DNA of 64,000 bases, from contig DAOUIF010000018.1 in assembly GCA_034423575.1 (NCBI GenBank), positions 1 through 64,000 of the forward strand, written 5' to 3'. Within the stretch, counting starts at the first letter, position 1. Each line of letters starts with the position of its first letter. The notes under the pieces are model-generated. The model made no database searches, was not told the DNA's origin, and saw only the letters and a program-made list of their open reading frames with translations. The stretch is from Bin87 sp034423575. Its GTDB lineage: Bacteria > Chloroflexota > Dehalococcoidia > Lucifugimonadales > UBA3495. Positions 42,441 through 50,732 of this stretch are shown one piece after another. Both the position numbers and the translations under genes were made by a program.

Positions 42441-43367
42441 CTACCGTTCGGACCAAAGATGCGCGAACTGACTGGCGACCACCTGCTCGTATGCAACGTC
42501 TCCGGATAGCAGGTCGATGTTGCGGCAGAAATCGTTGAGGCCGGCTGCTGAATCCCGAGAAATCTCTGCGGAATAGAAGGGAGCGTCCCGCCGGACCAGG
42601 TCCTCGATTAATTCGGCCTCGTCGGACGGGAACAGCCGACGTCCGACTTTCCTCGCCTGAGCAGGGTCGGCCCGCAGCGCTTGTTGAGCCGCCAGGATGG
42701 CGCGCACTGCCCCTTCTGCCGCGGCCGGCGAGTTTTCGATGAGCCTGTCGGTGGTGACCAACGCCGCAAAGGTGTAGTCCCTCGCCGCCGGCGGACCCAG
42801 CCCTTGCCTCGGGTCGAGCGCCACCTGGCCTATCCCGCTGCGCACGGCCACCTCGGCGCCCATGGCGTTGGCCCAGAACCCGTCGATTATCCCCTCGCGG
42901 AGGACTTGGGCGGCATGGACGCCAAACGACACGCCGGCGTCGCCGCTGCCGGGCACCGGGCCCAGCGTCACGCCGTCCCGCTCAAGATCCACGCCGGACT
43001 CGGCCAGCAGCCGGCGCAGGGCCACGTCGGGTCCGGGAGCCGCCCCGATGCGCAAACTTTTGACCGCCGCAACGTCGCCGGGTTGAACGCCCAAGTCAGC
43101 GCGCAGCACCAGCAGCCAAAAGGTATGCCGGGACAGCGCGGCCAGCAGTTTGGCGCCTCGCCAGCCGGGGAAGGCCGACAGGGTTGCGTGGGCAGGACCA
43201 GCGACGAAGTCGATGTCCCCGTCCCGCAAGGCTTGCATGGCCCGTCCCACGGGGAAGACCATCTCCAACTCCGCGTCGATTCCCTGCGCCTGGAAAAATC
43301 CCAGTTCCACCGCGGCAACCGCCGGAAAGTAGGAGTTGGAAACCAGGTCGGGTACTGCTATGCGCAT
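42441..43367 (-). CDS. NMT1/SsuA-like substrate-binding protein without signal peptide
   Basis: A 308-residue periplasmic-binding-protein-2 fold: MRIAVPDLVSNSYFPAVAAVELGFFQAQGIDAELEMV, then RAMQALRDGDIDFVAGPAHA and LRIGAAPGPDVALRRLLAESGVD. This is the NMT1/THI5 or aliphatic-sulfonate-binding branch. Unlike exported members it begins directly with the first strand, so it seems cytoplasmic. CAGGAGA precedes the ATG. It is followed at once by the LLM oxidoreductase; together they suggest an enzyme or sensor role rather than transport, since no permease or ATPase is near. Confidence 0.82.
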   Translation of the reverse strand: MRIAVPDLVSNSYFPAVAAVELGFFQAQGIDAELEMVFPVGRAMQALRDGDIDFVAGPAHATLSAFPGWRGAKLLAALSRHTFWLLVLRADLGVQPGDVAAVKSLRIGAAPGPDVALRRLLAESGVDLERDGVTLGPVPGSGDAGVSFGVHAAQVLREGIIDGFWANAMGAEVAVRSGIGQVALDPRQGLGPPAARDYTFAALVTTDRLIENSPAAAEGAVRAILAAQQALRADPAQARKVGRRLFPSDEAELIEDLVRRDAPFYSAEISRDSAAGLNDFCRNIDLLSGDVAYEQVVASQFAHLWSER

Positions 43368-43526
43368 TGTGGGCGTCTCCTGGCCTTCGATGACGAATTG
43401 TGGTTCTGGGTCTTGCCGAGTTTACCACCGCTCCCGTAGCCGGTATCATCAGCGGGCAAGACACGGCACCAGCCGGGGACAGCAACCAGCGGCGACGGTT
43501 GTCCGCGTAAACAGGAGGGGAACCGC

Positions 43527-44615
43527 ATGACCACGTCCTCCCGTCCGACTGGGCTGACCCGTTACCATGCGGCCGGCGCGTACCGAGGGTACACGCTTTT
43601 CTCGCCCAACGGCGGGGACGACGCCTACCTGGTCGACATGGAGGGCAATTTCGTTCACCGCTGGCATTATCCCGGCGGCATTGCCTACGGGTTCCTGCTG
43701 GACAGCGGCCATCTGCTTTTCCGTGATCAGGGGTCTCGCCCGCCGGGCGCTGACCACATCTGGGAACTGGACTGGGACGGCCGTCTGGTATGGGAGTATC
43801 ACGATCCGAGCCTGCGACGCCACAATCGGTTGCCCAACGGCAACAGCCTGCTCTTGCTGCAACGCGACCGGATATCCGCAGATCTCACCAACAGCGTCCG
43901 AGGCGGCTACGCGACCGACAACGATCCAGATCAGATGCTCGGCGACCAGGTGGTGGAGGTTGCTCCCGACGGAACCGAGATCAACGTATGGCGGTCCAAC
44001 GACCACCTGGACCCCGCCACGGCCGTGATTTGCCCGCTGGAACGGCGTGATGCCTGGGGGAGCGCCAACGACCTGACGGCATCATCCGATGGCAGCACAT
44101 TCCTGATCAGTTTCCGCATCCTGGATACCGTGGCGATGGTAGACCGGTCGACGGGCGAGATCACCTGGAAGTGGGGGCCTGGCATCATATCTCATCAGCA
44201 TCACCCCACCTACCTGGACAACCGCAACGTACTCCTCCTGGACAACGGGTGCCATCGTCGGGGGTTGAGTTACTCCCGGGTCATCGAGGTGGACCCGTCC
44301 ACCAGCGAGATCGTGTGGCAGTACCAGGGCCTGCCCATGGTCTCCTTCTTCACGCACTTCACGAGCGGAGCCCAACGACTGCCCAACGGCAACACCCTCA
44401 TCACCGAGGGTCAGCAGGGCCGGCTGTTCGAGGTAACGCCTGGTGGAGAGACCGTGTGGGAATACGTCAGCCCGTTCGTGGTTCCGTCTCAGTTCGGCAT
44501 GGCCAACGCCGTGTTCCGAGCCCATCGCTACGGGCCCGACCATCCAGCGTTACAGGGGAGAGAGTTGGACCCTGGTCAACACCGCAACCTCAATCGGCTG
44601 TACGGTGGCGGGTAG
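43527..44615 (+). CDS. Arylsulfotransferase-like beta-propeller protein
   Basis: A 362-residue propeller of the ASST/arylsulfotransferase-like superfamily. Blades carry W-x-W and DxDG patterns: ADHIWELDWDGRLVWEYHDP, RHNRLPNGNSLLLL, GEITWKWGPGIISHQHHPTYLDNRNVLLLDNG and QRLPNGNTLITEGQQGRLFEVTPGGETVWEY. The histidine pair in SHQHHP lies where ASST has its catalytic histidine region. No signal peptide is present, unlike the periplasmic enterobacterial enzyme. GGAGGGGAA precedes the ATG. Sulfate transfer is possible but unproven. Confidence 0.78.
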   Translation: MTTSSRPTGLTRYHAAGAYRGYTLFSPNGGDDAYLVDMEGNFVHRWHYPGGIAYGFLLDSGHLLFRDQGSRPPGADHIWELDWDGRLVWEYHDPSLRRHNRLPNGNSLLLLQRDRISADLTNSVRGGYATDNDPDQMLGDQVVEVAPDGTEINVWRSNDHLDPATAVICPLERRDAWGSANDLTASSDGSTFLISFRILDTVAMVDRSTGEITWKWGPGIISHQHHPTYLDNRNVLLLDNGCHRRGLSYSRVIEVDPSTSEIVWQYQGLPMVSFFTHFTSGAQRLPNGNTLITEGQQGRLFEVTPGGETVWEYVSPFVVPSQFGMANAVFRAHRYGPDHPALQGRELDPGQHRNLNRLYGGG

Positions 44616-44685
44616 CGGAGTGGCCCTCACCTGGTTACCATTTGAACCGCGCCATTCTCAGCATTAATCTCACGGAGGTGTAACG

Positions 44686-45099
44686 ATGTACAACAAGGCA
44701 ATGATCAGCCTGGAACAGGCTCAGAACGCCATTACGGCTATGATCGCCGATTTCAACCGCGACCCCGACCGGCGCAAGGTCGATATGGCCGTGGTGGACG
44801 ACGCCGGCAACCTGCTGGCCTACGCCCGCATGGACCGCTGCCTGCGTCCCACCTTCGCGATCCGCAAGGCCTACACCTCGGCGGTCCGCTCCATGGACAC
44901 CGCCGCCTTCGCCGAACAACTCAGCAGCACGGGCAGGACGCTGGAGTCCTTCGGTGATCCCCAGTTGATCGCGCTAGCGGGCGGCGTCGCCGTTTTCCAC
45001 GACGGCGTGGTGGTCGGCGCCATCGGAGTGGGTGGCCTGCCCAGCGGGCTCGACGACGAGGCCATCGCCAAGGCAGGAGTAGCCGCGTTGGGAATCTGA
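44686..45099 (+). CDS. GlcG/HbpS family protein
   Basis: A 137-residue protein with the complete GlcG/HbpS (DUF336) pattern: an N-terminal helix, VDMAVVDDAGNLLAYARMDRC, then AIRKAYTSAVRSMDT, and the glycine-rich end GDPQLIALAGGVAVFHDGVVVGAIGVGGLPSGLDDEAIAKAGV. Members bind haem or act as accessory proteins near oxidative catabolic genes. A GGAGGT site precedes the ATG. It lies between the arylsulfotransferase-like gene and a CaiB/BaiF transferase on the same strand. Confidence 0.9.
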   Translation: MYNKAMISLEQAQNAITAMIADFNRDPDRRKVDMAVVDDAGNLLAYARMDRCLRPTFAIRKAYTSAVRSMDTAAFAEQLSSTGRTLESFGDPQLIALAGGVAVFHDGVVVGAIGVGGLPSGLDDEAIAKAGVAALGI

Positions 45100-45248
45100 T
45101 CCCGACGGTTCCCACCCCAAGGCCGGCGCAGCCGTAGCTCTACCGCCCGTTCGGCGACCTTCTCCACCAGCCTCACAGAGCGATCCTTCCGGTACCCGCC
45201 CGCCTCCGGCGTGTAAAATTGGGCGAACGGCATAGGAGGAGGTCGCTC

Positions 45249-46511
45249 ATGGCTACGGGACTGCTGGCGGGAATAACCGTCCTGGATTTCACTGCGGCGT
45301 TCGTTGGGCCGTTTTGCAGCCGCATCATGGCCGACATGGGCGCGGAGGTGATCAAGATCGAGCGGCCCGTGGCGGACCAGGAAGAGCGGTTCACGCCGGA
45401 GTCGCTGCCCACACGCAACGGCGTGCCGTACCTGCACCTCAACGGCGGGAAGAAGAGCCTGTGCGTGGACCTGAAGACCGAGGCCGGGCTGGAGATCGTC
45501 CACGCGCTGGTGAAATGCGCCGACGTGTTCGTGGAGAACTACACTCCCCACGTGGTGCGTAGCTACGGGCTGGACTATCCCAACCTGCGCCGGCTGAACC
45601 CGGGCATCATCATGTGCTCCATGACCGGCTACGGTCAGGAGGGGTTCGCCCACAATCCCGAGCATGTCTGCACCGATCCGGTGGCGCAGGCCGTCAGCGG
45701 TCTCAACTGGATCACCGGCGAGCGGGACGGCGCGCCGTACACCATCGGCGGCGGCATCGGCGACACCGTCACCGGTATGACCGGAGCGATGGCCGTGGGG
45801 TACGCTCTGTTTCACCGGCAGCGCACGGGCGAGGGCCAGTACATCGACCTGTCCATGATCGACAGCCTGCTGTTCCTGGACTCGCTGGCGATGCCCCACG
45901 TGGCCGCCAACCACGGGGTTCCGCTGCACTACCGCAACGGGGAGCAGAACACCTACACCTTTCCCATGGGAATACTGAAGGCCCGGGATGGATATATTTC
46001 GCTGCAAGCGCCGGGGCAGGGCCGCAACAGCGCGTGGGGCCGGCTGTGCGAGTGTATGGGTCGGGAGGACCTGATCGAAGACCCGCGCTACCTGACCGAC
46101 GACCACCGGGTGGAGCGGCGCGACGAGATCGTGGGCATCATCGAGGAATGGCTGCAGACCCTGCCGGACGACGAGGCGGCGCTGCTGGTGCTGGCGGAAG
46201 CGCGGATCTCATCGGGGCCGGTGCTGTCGCAGGAGGAGATCTGGCGGCACCCCCACTACAACGCGCGCGGGGCGTTCCAGGAGATTGAGTATCCTGAAGT
46301 TGGGCCGGTGGGCGTGGTGTCGCCGCCGTACCGCTTCTCGGCCACGCCGGCGGCGGTGAGCGGGCCCGCTCCGCAGCTTGGGGAGCACAACTACGAGGTC
46401 TTGGCCGAGCACCTGGAGTACTCGCCCGAGGATGTGGCTGCGTTAATCGATGCTGGCGTGTTGTATGAGTCTCCGGGGGCAAGCAGGCGGCGAACGGCGG
46501 ACTCCGGCTGA
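45249..46511 (+). CDS. CaiB/BaiF family (class III) CoA-transferase, copy 1
   Basis: A 420-residue class III CoA-transferase. It opens ITVLDFTAAFVGPFCSRIMADMGAEVIKIERP, has the LNGGKKSLCVDLKTEAG stretch, and YIDLSMIDSLL with the conserved aspartate that carries the acyl intermediate. The C-terminus has PYRFSATPAAVSGPAPQLGEHNYEVL. It moves CoA between carboxylic acids. AGGAGG is ideal before the ATG at 45249. Donor and acceptor acids are unknown. It follows the GlcG-like gene. Confidence 0.92.
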   Translation: MATGLLAGITVLDFTAAFVGPFCSRIMADMGAEVIKIERPVADQEERFTPESLPTRNGVPYLHLNGGKKSLCVDLKTEAGLEIVHALVKCADVFVENYTPHVVRSYGLDYPNLRRLNPGIIMCSMTGYGQEGFAHNPEHVCTDPVAQAVSGLNWITGERDGAPYTIGGGIGDTVTGMTGAMAVGYALFHRQRTGEGQYIDLSMIDSLLFLDSLAMPHVAANHGVPLHYRNGEQNTYTFPMGILKARDGYISLQAPGQGRNSAWGRLCECMGREDLIEDPRYLTDDHRVERRDEIVGIIEEWLQTLPDDEAALLVLAEARISSGPVLSQEEIWRHPHYNARGAFQEIEYPEVGPVGVVSPPYRFSATPAAVSGPAPQLGEHNYEVLAEHLEYSPEDVAALIDAGVLYESPGASRRRTADSG

Positions 46512-46629
46512 AGTTGCCTGCGCGCTCGAGGAGCGCGTTTCGATCTAGCGCATATGGCTGCGAACCGCGGATTGCCTTGGCTGGTGACCGGGGTGCGAAC
46601 AGTGCTGGGCGGCTCCACAGTGGTCAACC

Positions 46630-47931
46630 TCATCGATGTGTTGGGTTCCCTGATGTTTCCGGCGGCCGGCGGTTGTCTGGCGTCTCGGCTGGACTGATGA
46701 CTTTGTACAGAAACAGCATCCTCAGCCTTCGCCAGTCAAACACTGCCACCCCGGCCGCCAGCCCGAAGAAAGCCCATGCCATCCACCAGCGATGCTCGGC
46801 CTGCGGGAACAAGAGGTGACCCACAAAGGTTGCCAGCAGCGCCAATCCCGCTTTCCAATCCACGATCTGCCTGGCGACCAACAACAACCCGAACAGGGAG
46901 AAAGCCGCCGTCAACAGGAACTCCACGGCCTGCCGATGGTCCAACGGGAACGACAGCAGCTGACCTGCTGACAGGCTAAACACCCCGACCATGCTCCCGA
47001 CCAGCAGCGTGAACTTGCTGACCTCAGAGGACAGCAGCACCGTGAGGCCCGCGGCCGGATTGGAGCGCAGCGAGAGCAGGACCGCCACCAGCATTTCCGG
47101 CGTTTCGGACGCCAGCGGTGCAACCCACTGGATGAGGATGAAATCATCGATACCCAAACCTTTTCCAGTCTCCACGAGGCCGTCAACAAAAGGATCGGCG
47201 GCCACGAGGATGACCGCGGCAGCGTAGAGAAACATCCCGGCTACGGTCGCCCTCCTTGCTGCGGTCGGCAGTGAACCCAACAGAGCCGTGACCCCGGTCA
47301 GTTCGGGCTCGCCCGCAGGCCGTCGGATACTGACCCACAGATAGCAGACATAGATGAGGATCAGCGCCGCTGCCACCAGCAGATGGACCTGTTCCATGAA
47401 AAACAGCGCCACGGTGAGAAGTGTGGCGATGGTCAAAAAGGTCACCTCCGGACCAATCTGGCCGCGCATGTCTAGCGGGCGGCGACGGTTGAACCAGTAC
47501 ACCAGGATGACTGCCGGCCAACCGAGGCCGATGAGCAGCCGGTTGGCGCCGGTCACGTTCGCCGCCACTCGTTGGGTTTCGGGCGTAACCTCCCGGCTCG
47601 TCAGGTCGAAAGACGCGCCTGCATCCCAGGCCAACACGACCTCCACCGCAAATTCAGGAAGGACGGTCAACAAAACCAGAATGACGATGGCCAGTGACGC
47701 CGAGATGTCCAGCTCAGCCACTTCCGCCGCCCATGAAAGCAGGAACGCGCCGGCCAGGATCCCAACCCCGAACAACGAGGCCGCAGCCAGCGGATGAACG
47801 TGAGACCCTGATAGAACCAACCCGATGCTGGGTAACCCCAACAGCAAGGTCAGGATCAGGATTGTCCAGTTGCGATTTCTATTGACAGTTTTCAGCACAG
47901 CCTGTCCAGAAACCACCGACAGGATCTCCAA
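46630..47931 (-). CDS. Ca2+:cation antiporter (CaCA) family protein
   Basis: A 433-residue protein with about eleven predicted helices. The two antiparallel alpha-repeats are recognisable: LTVLPEFAVEVVLAW with VTGANRLLIGLGWP in the first half, and VAPLASETPEMLVAVLLS with LLSSEVSKFTLLVGSMVGV in the second. The acidic residues in both repeats bind the cation. It exchanges Na+ or H+ for Ca2+ or another cation across the inner membrane. The start is TTG with a weak ribosome site; no ATG is available. It stands alone. Confidence 0.88.
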   Translation of the reverse strand: MEILSVVSGQAVLKTVNRNRNWTILILTLLLGLPSIGLVLSGSHVHPLAAASLFGVGILAGAFLLSWAAEVAELDISASLAIVILVLLTVLPEFAVEVVLAWDAGASFDLTSREVTPETQRVAANVTGANRLLIGLGWPAVILVYWFNRRRPLDMRGQIGPEVTFLTIATLLTVALFFMEQVHLLVAAALILIYVCYLWVSIRRPAGEPELTGVTALLGSLPTAARRATVAGMFLYAAAVILVAADPFVDGLVETGKGLGIDDFILIQWVAPLASETPEMLVAVLLSLRSNPAAGLTVLLSSEVSKFTLLVGSMVGVFSLSAGQLLSFPLDHRQAVEFLLTAAFSLFGLLLVARQIVDWKAGLALLATFVGHLLFPQAEHRWWMAWAFFGLAAGVAVFDWRRLRMLFLYKVISPAETPDNRRPPETSGNPTHR

Positions 47932-48054
47932 TTAAACCGGGGCGGATGATACGCCATAGGCCCAGTTTGAACCGGCGAAGGACCTTTTCTCACGCCGTCG
48001 CCCACGGAGAGGGTAAGGTTGCTGCACCTTACGCGTTTGGCCGGCTACTAACTT

Positions 48055-48107
48055 GAAAAAAGGCCGACGCTCTTGGAGGGTCTGCAACTGACCCAAAAGC
48101 GTCGGCC
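48055..48107 (-). terminator. Strong Rho-independent terminator of the second Dpp-type operon
   Basis: On the minus strand, GGCCGACGCT pairs with AGCGTCGGCC (48062-48071 with 48098-48107), with an inner stem GGGTC/GACCC, followed by TTTTTTC (48055-48061). It lies about 35 bases after the stop of the DppC-type permease. Confidence 0.88.
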
Positions 48108-48142
48108 CCGCTGGTTTCAGGCGGTAGTGCGTGGGATTGTGG

Positions 48143-49198
48143 CTACTCCAGTTGCCGCAGCCTGGGGTCCAGGGCATCCCGCAGCCAGTCGCCGAACAGG
48201 TTCAGGGACAGCACCGTCATGAATATCGCCAGCCCGGGTAGCGTCGAAATCCACCACGCAATTGCGATCCGGTCCCGGCCCTCTGACAGCATGGAGCCCC
48301 ACGCCGGCGTGGGAGGCGGGACGCCCGCTCCCAGGAAGCTCAGGGCGGCCTCCAGCAGGATGACCACACCCACCAGCAGGGTTGCCACCACAATCACGCT
48401 GTTGGCGATCCCCGGCAGGATATGGACCAGCATGATACGAATCGTCCCGGCTCCGGCCACGCGGGCCAATGCGACGTAGTCCGCGGTCTTGACGCGCAGC
48501 ACCTCCCCCCGCGTCACGCGCGTAAAGAGTGGCCAGATAGCTATTGCCATGATCACGATGATCAACTGGAAGGATGGCCCGAGGGCCACGACCAATACGA
48601 GGGCGACCAGGATCAGGGGGAGCGCAAGTATGATGTCCACCATGCGCATTACGACCTCGTCTATCCACCCACCGTGCCATCCGGCGGTTAGGCCGAGCAC
48701 TGTGCCCATGGTGCCGCCCACCGCCAGAGTCAGTCCGGCCATCACCAGGGAAACGCGCGCGCCGTAAATGATGCGGGTGAATAGATCACGACCCAGGTGG
48801 TCGGTGCCCAGGATATAAAGCGTATCGATGCCCTCCCGGACGACCACGTCCAGTTTATCGCCGATGACCGCGTTGGGGTCGATCTGCCTGGCGTTGTATT
48901 CGGTAATCTGTGTTTTCTGTTTTTCGATGTCGCTGGGACTGATTACCGCCACCACCTCTTTGGTTACTATCACGGGTGGAACTGGTTCGTACGCCCAGAA
49001 CCCGGGTTGGAGACGGTGGTTCGGGTCCCCTACATTCGGATCATAGGGGGAAATCCAGTCGGCGGTGATTCCGGCCACCACTACCAATGTCAGGATAAAC
49101 ACGGGAATGATCAGCACCGGGCGGCGCCATCGCGCCATCGCCCGGAACGCCCGCACGATTACGGGTTGGGTGGTGGAAAGGGTTGTAGCCTGGGCCAT
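48143..49198 (-). CDS. ABC transporter permease, DppC type
   Basis: A 351-residue permease, longer than usual because of an insertion of about 60 residues in the first periplasmic loop (between ISPYDPN and LGTDHLGRDLFTRI). It has the EAA loop YVALARVAGAGTIRIMLVHILPG and the end SLNLFGDWLRDALDPR. CGGAGAAA precedes the ATG. It is the last gene of the operon that starts with the binding protein at 52628. Confidence 0.92.
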   Translation of the reverse strand: MAQATTLSTTQPVIVRAFRAMARWRRPVLIIPVFILTLVVVAGITADWISPYDPNVGDPNHRLQPGFWAYEPVPPVIVTKEVVAVISPSDIEKQKTQITEYNARQIDPNAVIGDKLDVVVREGIDTLYILGTDHLGRDLFTRIIYGARVSLVMAGLTLAVGGTMGTVLGLTAGWHGGWIDEVVMRMVDIILALPLILVALVLVVALGPSFQLIIVIMAIAIWPLFTRVTRGEVLRVKTADYVALARVAGAGTIRIMLVHILPGIANSVIVVATLLVGVVILLEAALSFLGAGVPPPTPAWGSMLSEGRDRIAIAWWISTLPGLAIFMTVLSLNLFGDWLRDALDPRLRQLE

Positions 49199-49277
49199 TT
49201 GATTTCTCCGGGCCGTCTCTGGAAATTTGGATTCTCGGTGACGGGGAACCGCTTCACTTGCTGAGGGTCAGTATCTC

Positions 49278-50198
49278 CTACAGGTATCGGATTCTGGGGT
49301 CGATGTAAGCGTAGAGTATGTCCACCAACAACGCGATGAATACATACCCCAGCGTGAACATGATGGTCAGTCCCTGGATCAGCGGGTAGTCCGACGACCA
49401 GAGCGCCTGCACTGCCAATTGGCCCATTCCGGGCCACGCGAACACCAGCTCGGTGGTGATGGAGCCCGTGAGGATGGCCGGCATCGATACGCCCGCCAGG
49501 GTCAACGGCGGTATCAGGGCATTGCGAAACGCATGCTTCCAGATGATCGCCCGACCCGGCAACCCTTTCGCCCTGGCCAGTTTGATGTATTCCGTGTCCA
49601 GCGTGTCCAGCATCGCCGAGCGCATCAACCGCAGGCTGCCGGCCAGGAACCCGCCCCAGGCCAGGGTGATTGTCGGAAGCACGAAGCTGTTCCAGTCCTG
49701 CCTTCCGGAAGGCGGGACCCACCCGAGGTACACGGCAAAGAAGAAAATGAACATGATGCCAAGCCAGAAGGACGGCGCCGCCTGTCCGATCAAGGCCACG
49801 GCCCTCCCGACTTGGTCCAGAACACTGCCACGCAAGACTGCTGACATCACGCCGAGGGGTATACCGACAAGGAGCGCGAGCAGAAAGGCAGCGCCGCCAA
49901 GCTGGAGCGTGGCCGGGATTTTCTCTGCGACTACCTCCAGCACCGGCCGGCGCTGGCTGATTGACTCGCCGAAATCACCGCGCAACACCCCACCCATGAA
50001 AATCGCGTATTGGTGATAGAGGGGCTTATCCAGCCCCAGCTCCTCCCCCAGCAATTCCCATTGCTCCTGGGTGGCATGATCGTCCAGGAGCAGTGATCTG
50101 GGGTCTCCGCCCACCCGCGCCATGACGAAGATGATCATCGACACCGCGAGCAGCGTGATTATCATCAGGAAGAATCGGCGTACCAAAAAACGCTGCAT
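49278..50198 (-). CDS. ABC transporter permease, DppB type
   Basis: A 306-residue permease with six predicted helices: QRFLVRRFFLMIITLLAVSMIIFVMARVGGDPR at the start, the EAA loop YIKLARAKGLPGRAIIWKHAFRN and the end LLVDILYAYIDPRIRYL. It pairs with the DppC-type permease 79 bases downstream. Again, no ATPase gene is present in the operon. Confidence 0.92.
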   Translation of the reverse strand: MQRFLVRRFFLMIITLLAVSMIIFVMARVGGDPRSLLLDDHATQEQWELLGEELGLDKPLYHQYAIFMGGVLRGDFGESISQRRPVLEVVAEKIPATLQLGGAAFLLALLVGIPLGVMSAVLRGSVLDQVGRAVALIGQAAPSFWLGIMFIFFFAVYLGWVPPSGRQDWNSFVLPTITLAWGGFLAGSLRLMRSAMLDTLDTEYIKLARAKGLPGRAIIWKHAFRNALIPPLTLAGVSMPAILTGSITTELVFAWPGMGQLAVQALWSSDYPLIQGLTIMFTLGYVFIALLVDILYAYIDPRIRYL

Positions 50199-50242
50199 GT
50201 CAACGTCCCAGCATCAGATGTTCAGATACGTTTAATCCGGTC

Positions 50243-50677
50243 TTATCGCCTGAAGGTGACGATTTCTCTCACTACGCCGAACAGTAAGGTTCCCGCGTTG
50301 GCTGCTGCGGTTGCGCCCAACGCCGCGTAGGAGAACGCGTTGATGGGCGGCTCGGAGCAGCACTTGATCTCTCGGTTCAACGCGAATTCGTACCCCACCC
50401 ACGACCCGATGATCCCGCCGGCGATACCCGCAGATCCGATCATCAATAATACCGGCAACGAATTGCCGTCCAGTCGCAGCCACGTCAGCGAACCGCCCAG
50501 TCCGGCCCCAATCGCCGCGCCAGCCAGGAACATTACATCCCGAAGCAGCTTGGACGACGTGTCGGTAAAGAAATAGTACAGGCCCCAGGCGACCCACACA
50601 CCAATATAGCTGAGCACGAGGGCTATGAGAAATCCAAGCCCTGCGCGCCCAGCGATTGTGAGGATGCTTGCCGTCAA
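50243..50677 (-). CDS. Four-helix membrane protein inside the Dpp-type operon
   Basis: A 144-residue protein with four hydrophobic segments (about 8-32, 45-65, 75-100, 115-135), two of them glycine-rich (GAAIGAGLGGSL, GSAGIAGGIIGSWVGYEFAL), and a CC pair in the loop NREIKCCSEPPIN. No family is recognised. It starts with TTG. Being between the binding protein and the permeases on the same strand, it could be an extra subunit of the importer, but the link is positional only. Confidence 0.6.
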   Translation of the reverse strand: MTASILTIAGRAGLGFLIALVLSYIGVWVAWGLYYFFTDTSSKLLRDVMFLAGAAIGAGLGGSLTWLRLDGNSLPVLLMIGSAGIAGGIIGSWVGYEFALNREIKCCSEPPINAFSYAALGATAAANAGTLLFGVVREIVTFRR

Positions 50678-50732
50678 GCCAATTTACGGCCGGAGCCGAA
50701 GCCATCCGGATGTTCTCTGATCGCCCCTTCTC

